33,783 nt of DNA from Pirellula staleyi DSM 6068. GTDB taxonomy: Bacteria > Planctomycetota > Planctomycetia > Pirellulales > Pirellulaceae. Numbering within the stretch: position 1 is the first letter of the stretch; every line of letters begins with the position of its first letter. The position numbers and the translations under genes were made by a program. The notes under the pieces are model-generated. The model had not been told where the DNA came from. It saw only the letters and a program-made list of their open reading frames with translations, and searched no databases. Location of the stretch: positions 1 to 33,783 of the forward strand of contig CAMDKL010000058.1 of the NCBI GenBank assembly GCA_945900945.1, read 5' to 3'. This document shows positions 8,068-15,461 of this stretch, piece by piece.

Positions 8068-9225
8068 ATGAAAACCATTCTCACCTCACTGCTATGCATC
8101 CTCTGCCAACACTTCGTCTGCGCACAATCGTTCATGGACTCAACGGAGGTCTTTCCGGCAGGTATGAACGGTATTGCTTTGTATCGCATACCGGGCATCG
8201 TCGCGACGACCAAAGGAACTGTGCTCGCGTATTGCGAAGCGAGAAAGAATAGCAAATCGGACTGGGGCGAGATTGAGGTCCATCTGCGTCGTTCTACCGA
8301 TGGCGGCAAGACGTGGAATGCCCCGCAGAACATTGCTCATGATGGTTCACGTATTGAGGGGAACCCCCAAAAAAAAGAGGGCGGTGAACGTGAGCAAACC
8401 GTCAACAATCCAGTTGCTATCGTCGATCGAGAAACAGGTGCGATCGAGTTTTTGTACTGTATCAATTATGCGCGATGCTTCTCGATGCGCAGCACCGATG
8501 ACGGACTCTCATGGAGCAAACCCATTGAGATTACCAACGCATTCGAACCGTTTAGGGCGAAATACGACTGGAAAGTGATTGCTACTGGCCCTGGACATGG
8601 CATTCAGCTCAAGAATGGACGTCTCGTCGTCCCCATTTGGCTTGCCTATGGGAAACTGGGGGATCACCATCCTTCCGCTGCGGGAACGATTACCAGTGAC
8701 GACCACGGCAAGACTTGGCAAGCTGGCGATCTTGCCGTTCCGAATGAAGGTGAGTTCGGGGATCCAAACGAAACGATTCTTGCTGAATTGTCAGACGGCC
8801 GTGTCATGTTGGTGTCGCGCAGTGTCTCGAAACCAAATCGCAAGTTGATCTCGTACAGTCCGGATGGCGCTCGCAACTGGAGCACGCCAGTCTTTCACGA
8901 ACAGCTTTGGGAGCCGATTTGCATGGCGAGCATAATTGCTCATCCGTCCGCTTCTGGCATGTTGATCTTTTCGAATCCGCATAGTCTTGGGCGAGATAAG
9001 GATGGCAAGGAGATTCCTGCTGGACGTGGCAAGCGCGAGAACCTCTCTATCAAACTGAGTCGCGATTACGGAAAAACCTGGCCAATCAGCAAGACACTTG
9101 AACCTGGCCCGAGCGCTTACTCGGATCTTGCTGTTCTAGCTGACGGTACAATCCTTTGCCTCTACGAAGGTGATAACAAAATAGTCTCAACACGTTTCAA
9201 TATAGAATGGATTGTCACACGCTGA
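8068..9225 (+). CDS. nanH: Exo-alpha-sialidase (GH33, BNR repeat), secreted
   Basis: Sialidases release terminal sialic acid from glycoconjugates. The 385-residue protein begins with a signal peptide (MKTILTSLLCILCQHFVCAQ). YRIPG at 39-43 supplies the first active-site arginine (Arg40), the candidate acid Asp65 lies in NSKSDWGE, and a late Tyr lies in PGPSAYSDLAVL. Asp boxes (S-x-D-x-G-x-T-W) are seen as STDGGKTW at 76-83, STDDGLSW, SDDHGKTW, SPDGARNW and SRDYGKTW, which matches a six-bladed propeller. Length is typical for a single-domain bacterial sialidase; no carbohydrate-binding module is visible. A run of C5A8 at 8364-8376 inside the gene is a potential slippage site, though the frame is intact. 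It follows nanM after 78 bp containing a short repeat, and is the extracellular first step for the nanM-nanA pathway. Confidence 0.93.
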   Translation: MKTILTSLLCILCQHFVCAQSFMDSTEVFPAGMNGIALYRIPGIVATTKGTVLAYCEARKNSKSDWGEIEVHLRRSTDGGKTWNAPQNIAHDGSRIEGNPQKKEGGEREQTVNNPVAIVDRETGAIEFLYCINYARCFSMRSTDDGLSWSKPIEITNAFEPFRAKYDWKVIATGPGHGIQLKNGRLVVPIWLAYGKLGDHHPSAAGTITSDDHGKTWQAGDLAVPNEGEFGDPNETILAELSDGRVMLVSRSVSKPNRKLISYSPDGARNWSTPVFHEQLWEPICMASIIAHPSASGMLIFSNPHSLGRDKDGKEIPAGRGKRENLSIKLSRDYGKTWPISKTLEPGPSAYSDLAVLADGTILCLYEGDNKIVSTRFNIEWIVTR

Positions 9226-9299
9226 TTTCCTAGGCTCCGAAAACTGGACTTGGGCCGGTGGCCCATTGCAGGTACGGGAAGCAGAGCTTCCTGAGTGTG

Positions 9300-9325
9300 C
9301 GTTCCCAAGCTGGAGCTTGGGAACG
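9300..9325. repeat. REP-like palindrome between the two sialidase genes
   Basis: CGTTCCCAAGCT, two bases, then AGCTTGGGAACG forms a perfect 12-bp stem. It is a short intergenic palindrome of the kind dispersed through planctomycete and other genomes. It could act as a weak terminator or mRNA stabiliser downstream of the first sialidase. Confidence 0.85.
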
Positions 9326-9338
9326 AGTGAAAAAGAAC

Positions 9339-9396
9339 ATCGATAAACAGGATGGACAGGATCGAATGCCCTATCCTGTAAATCCTGTTCATCCAT
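9339..9396. repeat. Inverted pair of GxxExxY leader-like repeats
   Basis: Arms AACAGGATGGACAGGAT (9346-9362) and ATCCTGTAAATCCTGTT (9373-9389) pair with two mismatches around a 10-base loop. On the minus strand an ATG at 9396 opens MDEQDLQDR, resembling the start of the GxxExxY fragments at 20810 and 33530, but no GxxExxY core follows. This is probably a leftover of such a gene or of the repeat from which its leader arose. Confidence 0.7.
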
Positions 9397-9498
9397 GTAG
9401 GTTAAGATAAGCCTTTCCCATTTCGATCCTGGTGAATTTCGTGATCTAAGCGATCGAACCTTACTAATTTAGTTTTGCCTCTCATTGGAGCATTCTCG

Positions 9499-10557
9499 AT
9501 GCGATTCAATTGGTTTCTGGTGTTCGTTCTGCTGTCGAGTTCTACGCGCAGTGTCTCGGCTGAGTCACCTGGGATGCTAAAATCCGAGTTCATTTATGAA
9601 TCGGCGCCTTTTCCGTCGTGCCACGCTTCCACGATTGTCGAGCCGAAAGGTGGTGGGTTGGTCGCCGCTTGGTTTGGTGGTACGTACGAGAAGCATCCCG
9701 ACGTCGGCATTTGGGTTTCTCGTAGGGAGGAGGGTGTGTGGACCGTGCCAGTTGAAGTCGCAAACGGCATACAGTATCGAAAAGCAGACGGTGCGGTGTT
9801 GCGTCATCCGACTTGGAATCCTGTGCTTTTTCAGCCAAACAATGGACCGCTCATGCTCTTCTACAAGGCCGGTCCGGATCCACAGACATGGTGGGGTATG
9901 CTCACGACATCCACCGATGGCGGAAAAACTTGGGAACAACCAAGACGTTTGCCGGAGGGGATTTTTGGTCCCATCAAGAACAAACCGGTTCAGCTCGCAA
10001 ACGGTGAAATCCTTTGCCCCACTAGCAATGAGACAGATGAGAAACCGAGCAAGTGGGCCATCTACTTTGAACGCACACGTGACCTGGGGCGTACCTGGGA
10101 ACGGACCGATTTGCTCCATGACGGTGTCGCTATCCAAGCGATCCAGCCAAGTGTCCTCTTCCTTGGTGGCGACAAGCTCATGGCGCTTGGGCGTACCCGA
10201 CAAGGCAAAGTATTCAAGATCACATCCGACAATGCTGGCTCAACCTGGGGCGCGATCTCGCTAACGGAATTACCTAACCCGAGTTCAGGCACCGATGCCG
10301 TGACGCTCAAGGATGGACGCCACTTACTTATTTACAACCACACAGCCAAAGGCCGTTCGCCTCTTAACCTCGCCATCTCGAAGGATGGGAACAGCTGGCA
10401 GGCCGCCCTGGATCTTGAAACCGATCCAGGCGAATACAGCTACCCCGCCATCGTGCAGACCAGCGATGGACTTGTTCATATCACTTACACCTGGAAGCGT
10501 CAGCGTATCAAGCATGCAATCGTGGACCCAGCGAAGCTAACGCCTCGACCGATTTAA
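9499..10557 (+). CDS. Second secreted sialidase-family (BNR_2) protein
   Basis: The 352-residue protein starts at the ATG giving MRFNWFLVFVLLSSS, a clear signal peptide; an earlier in-frame start at 9475 would only lengthen it. FPSCHASTIVE and LVAAWFGGTYEKHPDVGIWVSR are typical of the BNR_2 exo-alpha-sialidase-like group, as is RHPTWNPVLF. Asp boxes are STDGGKTWE, TRDLGRTWE, SDNAGSTWG and SKDGNSWQ. In this group the usual YRIP motif is absent, so the true substrate may differ from that of the first sialidase (other nonulosonic acids, or a rhamnosidase-like or sulfated glycan activity). It is the last gene of the plus-strand sialic-acid cluster, 273 bp after the first sialidase, with repeats in the gap, and converges on kup. 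Sialidase activity itself is uncertain. Confidence 0.87.
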   Translation: MRFNWFLVFVLLSSSTRSVSAESPGMLKSEFIYESAPFPSCHASTIVEPKGGGLVAAWFGGTYEKHPDVGIWVSRREEGVWTVPVEVANGIQYRKADGAVLRHPTWNPVLFQPNNGPLMLFYKAGPDPQTWWGMLTTSTDGGKTWEQPRRLPEGIFGPIKNKPVQLANGEILCPTSNETDEKPSKWAIYFERTRDLGRTWERTDLLHDGVAIQAIQPSVLFLGGDKLMALGRTRQGKVFKITSDNAGSTWGAISLTELPNPSSGTDAVTLKDGRHLLIYNHTAKGRSPLNLAISKDGNSWQAALDLETDPGEYSYPAIVQTSDGLVHITYTWKRQRIKHAIVDPAKLTPRPI

Positions 10558-10615
10558 AGTGAGTGGGCAGCGACATAACTTACAAATTCAGGCATTGGCA
10601 CTAGTGCCCGCCCGT

Positions 10616-12931
10616 TCATGAAATCGAAAGGTCTGGTTGCGGTTTTTCGTCCGAGGTAACTTCGAGTTCGGGCAATCGGATTCGAACGCCATTGCGTCCG
10701 AATACGATCGGTATCAGTTCCTTGGAAACACCTGCATCGTAAGTTAGACCATAGTACTTGTGAGCTGGGGCAGACAATCTAAGCACCCATCGCAACAGAT
10801 CAACGCGTATGGCTTGAAACAAAGGTAGATCGGGTTGGCTGATAATCTCTTCCTCGCCGACCTCGACAATCCAGCGATCCGCCGCAATATTGATTTTACC
10901 TCGCCGTTGCAAGTCTTTGAGAGCGCCTCGAATATCGGTTGGCTCCATATAACCGTAGGTAACGTTTACAGCGTAAATATCGTTCCCCAGCTTGATGACC
11001 TCGTAGCGATTCGCGTTATCGTAGGTGGAACTTGAGATTTGGTTGATGTGAAACAGTGTCACATGGGACGGTAGAACGCCGTACTTTTTCAAGAAGACTC
11101 GTAGGGTAACGGGCGTGTAGTCGTCGAGTGTTCGGATAGGTTGCGAACATAGAAAGACCGCAGCTCGATCGCTTTCCACCAAACGGCGTCGACCTTGAAT
11201 GAGTGCCCGAGCCAACGGCAAATTTTCATCGATGGCGATCTGGATTTCATCAACCTTTTCACGCAACATCACGAGCCAGTCGATCTTCTTGCCTTCGCGA
11301 AAGCCGAAGTCATAGAACGCCTTGGCCATTTGCTTGCGTCCCCATTGCCACGTCACCATGATGATGACTAGAACCGACGCGATGCCGATTGGGAAATAGC
11401 CTCCACTTGCAAATTTTGTCAAATTGCTCACAAAGAACAACATATCGATCGCCAAAATCGGTGTGCAAATAGCGAACACATGCCACAGCTTCCATTGCCA
11501 TCGATAATAGGCTACGTAGCCAAACATGACGGTTGTGATCCACATGGTACCGGTTACCGCAATGCCGTATGCGGAAGCTAGATTACTTGCTGTCCTAAAC
11601 GAGAGAGTAGCGAAAACACAGCCTGCAAACAAAGCCCAGTTGACTGAGGGAATATAGACTTGGCCCTCCGCTTCGTGGCTCGTGTATTTCACCAATTGAC
11701 GAGGAGCAAACCCCAGAGCAATGGCTTGCTTGACAATCGAAAACATGCCTGTGATCAACGCTTGTGAAGCGATGAAGGCAGCACAGGCAGCGATGCACAA
11801 GTCGGCGACGGCGATCAGATGATTGGCCGCGTCTGCACCTGCGATTTGTGGTGTCATCGCAAAGAATGTACTTGCCCGAGGCGGAACTCCATTGGGGGAC
11901 AAGAGATAACCAACTTGGCCCGCGTAATTGATCAATAAACAGGGCATGACGATATAGTACCACGCCAGCATGACCGGGCGTCGTCCAGAGTCTTGGGGAT
12001 CCACGCTCATACCTTCAAAGCAGTGTTTCTTGGTTTTACGCGTAAAGTGGCCAATATCAGCATACTTGGCTTCACCACCCGTGATTGCCAAGACCACTAC
12101 GCCGAAAATCGCTAACATCCCCATGCTTGGAAAGTGGATGACAAAATCCCATGCGTACCAAGGGTTAACGGCACTGAAAACGGCGGGGCTCGAGATGATC
12201 CACGGTATCCCCTTCAAGGCAATCCAAGGAAACCAAACGAGCAGCATGAACCATCCAAACAAGCCCCCCACTTTGCTCGTGCCACGCCATTGTGACTTGA
12301 ACAATACGAATAGACTCGCCAGAGTTGCGATGATCGCCCAAAATTCGCCAAGTGGTTCGTACGCTCCCAACATGCTCATGGCAGGAGTGATGATGCCATC
12401 CGCAGCGAGCAAGCCTGCCGCAGAAGCGACCAGGAACGCAAGAAACCCGAGGCCGAATATCTTACCGGTGTGACCGCACAACAAGCCCCACAAAGCAAAG
12501 TCCCCACCTTCGCCACGGTTGTCGGCTCGCATGATGAGCAGGTCGTATTTCACGGTGAGAAAGACTAGAGCCCAGAAGATCAAACTGAGACTTCCGAGCG
12601 CTTCATTGCTATCGACCAAAGGCCTCCCCTCCAAATCCACTCGGCCGTTCGCAATCATCGCATTGATTTGATCGACCGGCAAATGATGGTACTTGAGTCG
12701 GATCGTTTCGCGAGTCAACTCCATTACCGTGTAAAGAACAGAGGTTCCGATGTCACCGTAAACCGTACCGGACGCTTCACGGATCTTGGTAAACATGCCC
12801 GAAACATGCTCGTTCGAAGCCAGACAATCTTCGTCGTCTATCTGAGAGGAATCATTTTCGACGTTGGGAGAAAGAGGTTTTGGTTGGGTATTATTCCCAA
12901 GTGATCCAGGACTAGCGTCCGATTCGCTCAC
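10616..12931 (-). CDS. kup: KUP-family potassium uptake transporter
   Basis: The 771-residue membrane protein imports K+ with protons. The N-terminal signature VYGDIGTSVLYT begins at about residue 57. About twelve hydrophobic segments follow, including ILVIIMVTW near the end of the membrane part, and then a cytoplasmic C-terminal domain of over 200 residues. It is longer than the common 620-630 residue bacterial form, because of an acidic, serine-rich N-terminal tail of about 45 residues and insertions between helices. The called start is GTG at 12931; an ATG at 12796 (MFTKIREASG) would remove most of the tail and is a real alternative. No partner genes adjoin: it converges with the second sialidase and its upstream side is the repeat-rich gap. 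Regulation by c-di-AMP or K+ cannot be judged from the sequence. Confidence 0.95.
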   Translation of the reverse strand: MSESDASPGSLGNNTQPKPLSPNVENDSSQIDDEDCLASNEHVSGMFTKIREASGTVYGDIGTSVLYTVMELTRETIRLKYHHLPVDQINAMIANGRVDLEGRPLVDSNEALGSLSLIFWALVFLTVKYDLLIMRADNRGEGGDFALWGLLCGHTGKIFGLGFLAFLVASAAGLLAADGIITPAMSMLGAYEPLGEFWAIIATLASLFVLFKSQWRGTSKVGGLFGWFMLLVWFPWIALKGIPWIISSPAVFSAVNPWYAWDFVIHFPSMGMLAIFGVVVLAITGGEAKYADIGHFTRKTKKHCFEGMSVDPQDSGRRPVMLAWYYIVMPCLLINYAGQVGYLLSPNGVPPRASTFFAMTPQIAGADAANHLIAVADLCIAACAAFIASQALITGMFSIVKQAIALGFAPRQLVKYTSHEAEGQVYIPSVNWALFAGCVFATLSFRTASNLASAYGIAVTGTMWITTVMFGYVAYYRWQWKLWHVFAICTPILAIDMLFFVSNLTKFASGGYFPIGIASVLVIIMVTWQWGRKQMAKAFYDFGFREGKKIDWLVMLREKVDEIQIAIDENLPLARALIQGRRRLVESDRAAVFLCSQPIRTLDDYTPVTLRVFLKKYGVLPSHVTLFHINQISSSTYDNANRYEVIKLGNDIYAVNVTYGYMEPTDIRGALKDLQRRGKINIAADRWIVEVGEEEIISQPDLPLFQAIRVDLLRWVLRLSAPAHKYYGLTYDAGVSKELIPIVFGRNGVRIRLPELEVTSDEKPQPDLSIS

Positions 12932-13107
12932 GATGCAATTTTTCCAAGGGGAAATTGGCGGGCAGAGGATTCTGTTAACTTATCATCATTTACTGGCCTA
13001 GGATAAACGCAAGAGCCTAACCCATAATGGGGGTGATGTTTTCGAGTAGTTTGCGTGGTTTTTGGTCAGCAGAATACGCAAATCAATAATCCGAGATAGC
13101 ATCTGGC

Positions 13108-13464
13108 AAGCATCGAGCGGAAAATTACTGTCGATTCTTAATTGTGGCATAGGCTGGTAGCCTTTTTATACCCCACAATTTTTTTGTACGACTCACACGA
13201 GCTTGTCTTGTGGGTGAGAGAGTTTGGGAACCAGATCGTGCCTACCCAGAATTCCTACTTTCAAAATTGCTGGACGCCGGCGGCGGCCAGCAATTTTGAA
13301 AATAGAGGGAAGACGCCTGGTTGGGAAATATCTGGTTACCAAACTTCGCTTCCTGCCAGGAGAGCGGTATCAGCTGATTTAAGGGGTATAAAAAGGCTTC
13401 TAGCCTGAAATTTTACGCCCACAGGCTGGAAGCCTATGCCACTTATTTTCCGCACGATGCTAAG
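13108..13464. repeat. Palindromic element B, composite (REPIN/MITE-like with nested repeats)
   Basis: The ends are AAGCATCGAGCGGAAAAT (left) and the complement of CTTAGCATCGTGCGGAAAAT (right), matching the arms of element A. Nested inside is a second inverted pair: GTGGCATAGGCT...AGCCTTTTTATACCCC (13144-13174) against 13383-13442, where the same words recur inverted with an insertion. A third pair, TTTCAAAATTGCTGG / CCAGCAATTTTGAAAA, surrounds a GC-rich loop at about 13259-13302. The open frames that cross this region (for example 13142-13408) mirror repeat sequence and are not convincing genes. With about 357 bp it is much longer than A, C, D and E and looks like a family member into which other repeats have inserted. 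Confidence 0.8.
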
Positions 13465-13554
13465 CGTTGGAAATGAGGGCAAAAAGGTTAAGCGACAACA
13501 TGCATGCCTCACCGGCTGGGGGCCATTTGGCAATTGCCAAAACGACAGTCGTAA

Positions 13555-13663
13555 CCTGGATATTGCAAGCGATCTTTAGCAATCAGCCGTTGGGCGTTAG
13601 CCCCGGTTTATGGATCTCGCGTGAACCGTGGCTAACGCCAAAACGGCTTATGCAATATCCAGG
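13555..13663. repeat. Long palindromic repeat, stem-loop of about 109 bp
   Basis: The outer arms CCTGGATATTGCA (13555-13567) and TGCAATATCCAGG (13651-13663) are perfect complements. The inner arms AGCCGTTGGGCGTTAGCC...CGGTT and AACCG...GGCTAACGCC...ACGGCT pair with few mismatches around a loop of about 15 bases. This family differs from elements A-E. It is a candidate dispersed non-autonomous element; no coding frame belongs to it. Confidence 0.88.
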
Positions 13664-14049
13664 CTAACCCCAAGGCACTGCGACAAACCTTAAATCCAGC
13701 GCAGCTTATGCTGAGTAGATTTAATTATATGGAAGTTTTTCTAATTTTTTTCAGGGAGTACTGATTGTTGGGCGATCAGCGTTTTCTCAACCATTTTCCG
13801 ATGTTACTAACGTATTCTTAACCAAAAATTTCTTGACTTGCCCTTGACCTGACGTCCTCCACGCCACTCCGACGCACAAAGTTGATTGACTTACTGCACT
13901 CAAATAGCTTCAATATCATAAGCACATACATTCACTCTATGGGGCGTAAACCTCCGAAGGTGGAAGACATTTCGAATTCTTAATGGAGCCGAAAGTCTCG
14001 TTTAACGCGGTTTGTTTTATTTTTTAGTCCTGTGTTGAAAGGTGTAATC
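13664..14049 (+). promoter_or_regulatory. Upstream region of the DUF1559 gene
   Basis: This 386-bp stretch is AT-rich in its first half and holds no gene. It must contain the promoter of the DUF1559/lipoprotein unit. A TTGACT at 13886 is a possible -35 box, but no well-spaced -10 is clear. GAAAGGTG at 14038-14045 is a plausible ribosome binding site, 4 bases before the ATG at 14050. I could not identify a riboswitch. Confidence 0.35.
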
Positions 14050-15138
14050 ATGTCAAAGAGTTCTTTGATCAGAACACGGGGGTTTACCCTCGTTGAGCTT
14101 CTGGTAGTCATCGCGATTATTGGAATTTTGGTTGGCTTGTTATTGCCAGCTGTACAAGCCGCACGAGAAGCTGCAAGGCGGATGCAATGCACCAATAATT
14201 TGAAACAGTTTGGGCTTTCTGTGCACAATTTCGAGAGCGCTTTCGGGAAACTTCCTCCAGGTAACGACCAGCGATTTAATGGAATCCATTGGAGATTGTT
14301 GCCATACATGGAACAGAATGCTATGTATCAGGCATTCGATAACGGTACCTATGGCACCGGGGGCAGTTGGTGGCCGTCCGCTGCAGCCTGGAATCTGCAA
14401 TCTGCGACTGCAAGACCACCCCAAGGCCGTTACGGCGTCGGCAAGCCAGATCTTCCAATATTTTTATGTCCATCTGCTCCAGCCCCAGAGACAACTGGAT
14501 GTCTCAATCAGTTTTCGTTCGGGGGAACTGAAGGCAAGCATTTTGCAGGAAGAATTCCTGGGGTTGCGCCGGGTGCAGTTAGTGGGTTCAGTTCAGCTTG
14601 GTATACAAAGTCTGGAACCCCAGTCCAACTTGCAAACGGAGGGATAACACATTATTTGTATAACCGCGGTTATCTTTCCGACAGCACATACGAAGGACCA
14701 TTCACTTACAGCGGAGCACTTTCTGCCGGAGCGTTGGGGAACATTTCAACGTTCCTGAATCCGCCAGCCGTTGGCTCGAAGTTTTCGGGAGTTACGGATG
14801 GACTAAGTAATACTGTCTTTATGGCAGAGTCTGCAGGTGGACTTGTTTTTGCTGGTACAGCTAACGAGGGTTGGGGCCAACGCAGTTGGGGACATGCGCC
14901 GTTCTACGCGGATCTTGGCGTTTGTCCGACTTCAGCAAATCCGAATTGCAAATTCGCCCCGGCGGTGCCTGGAGGTAAGGGTTTATCTGCCGGACTTCCG
15001 GGAAGTCTTCATGCCAGCAATGTCATCATTACGTTATATGGTGATGGTTCCATCCGGTCTATCAACGCAAATTTGAATTTCACTACATTTGTTTACATGT
15101 GTGGCGCGAAGGACGGTCAAGTAGTTTCGTTTGAATAA
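14050..15138 (+). CDS. DUF1559 protein with type IV pilin-like prepilin leader
   Basis: DUF1559 proteins are greatly expanded in planctomycetes and resemble type II secretion pseudopilins. The leader ends ahead of [20 protein letters not shown] (residues 11-30), the prepilin peptidase site with the conserved Glu at position +5, followed by [20 protein letters not shown]. The rest is a globular exported domain with [10 protein letters not shown] and, at the C-terminus, a region ([26 protein letters not shown]) typical of the family's closing H-x-G motif. The ATG at 14050 is preferred over the longer frame from 14032 because an AAAGGTG site precedes it and the leader length is then normal. Its molecular role is unknown; a surface or secretion-pilus component is the usual guess. 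A small lipoprotein follows in the same unit. Confidence 0.94.
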   Translation: MSKSSLIRTRGFTLVELLVVIAIIGILVGLLLPAVQAAREAARRMQCTNNLKQFGLSVHNFESAFGKLPPGNDQRFNGIHWRLLPYMEQNAMYQAFDNGTYGTGGSWWPSAAAWNLQSATARPPQGRYGVGKPDLPIFLCPSAPAPETTGCLNQFSFGGTEGKHFAGRIPGVAPGAVSGFSSAWYTKSGTPVQLANGGITHYLYNRGYLSDSTYEGPFTYSGALSAGALGNISTFLNPPAVGSKFSGVTDGLSNTVFMAESAGGLVFAGTANEGWGQRSWGHAPFYADLGVCPTSANPNCKFAPAVPGGKGLSAGLPGSLHASNVIITLYGDGSIRSINANLNFTTFVYMCGAKDGQVVSFE

Positions 15139-15164
15139 TTTTCTAGCAAAAGTAAAGGTGTCAT

Positions 15165-15347
15165 ATGGTTTTAAGAATTGCGTTAGGGGCTGGTTTTTTG
15201 AGTCTATTGTTTATTGCTGGCTGTAACTCGAATGCCCCAGCTATTACCCCGACATCCAATGTCGACAAGCCTTTAAAAATGGCTACGGAGGGTGGTGGCA
15301 CTTCAAAACCGGTGCCGGCTGCCGTAGAGGCAGTATCTAAGCCGTAA
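15165..15347 (+). CDS. Small lipoprotein, downstream partner of DUF1559 gene
   Basis: The 60-residue product has a basic start, a hydrophobic run and the lipobox FIAGC with the acylated Cys at residue 20, then about 40 polar residues rich in Pro, Thr and Lys. It is therefore probably a membrane-anchored lipoprotein. AAAGGTG precedes the ATG with a normal gap, the same type of site as before the DUF1559 gene 26 bp upstream. A clear terminator follows, so the two genes form one unit. Small lipoproteins at this position are often seen behind DUF1559 genes in planctomycetes; the function is unknown. Confidence 0.82.
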   Translation: MVLRIALGAGFLSLLFIAGCNSNAPAITPTSNVDKPLKMATEGGGTSKPVPAAVEAVSKP

Positions 15348-15389
15348 CTAGACAATTCGGTCTTTCATAGGACCGTCTTCTACCTGAAA

Positions 15390-15428
15390 CAAACCTCGCT
15401 GTTAGTTGACTTATCGGCGAGGTTTTTT
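15390..15428 (+). terminator. Rho-independent terminator
   Basis: AAACCTCGC (from 15390) pairs with GCGAGGTTT, followed by a T-run (TTTTTT) up to 15428. It closes the DUF1559/lipoprotein unit. It is also near the convergent end of astB and could work weakly in that direction because of the leading A-run. Confidence 0.88.
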
Positions 15429-15461
15429 CGTTAGACCCAATCTTCGTTGGGTTGATGGAAA

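Noticed and set aside
8364-8376. C5A8 run as a programmed frameshift site in the first sialidase
   Set aside because: The zero frame is complete on both sides with conserved Asp boxes, so no shift is needed.
9577-10203. A 208-residue minus-strand frame, and a 222-residue plus-strand frame over the same area
   Set aside because: Both are alternate-frame shadows of the second sialidase-like gene, which has motifs and a signal peptide.
10597-10608. GGCACTAGTGCC palindrome between the second sialidase and kup
   Set aside because: Only 12 bp, no loop or T-run, so I do not call a terminator.
13142-13408. An 88-residue open frame on the plus strand
   Set aside because: It lies wholly inside composite element B and its sequence is explained by the inverted repeats; no homology-like pattern.
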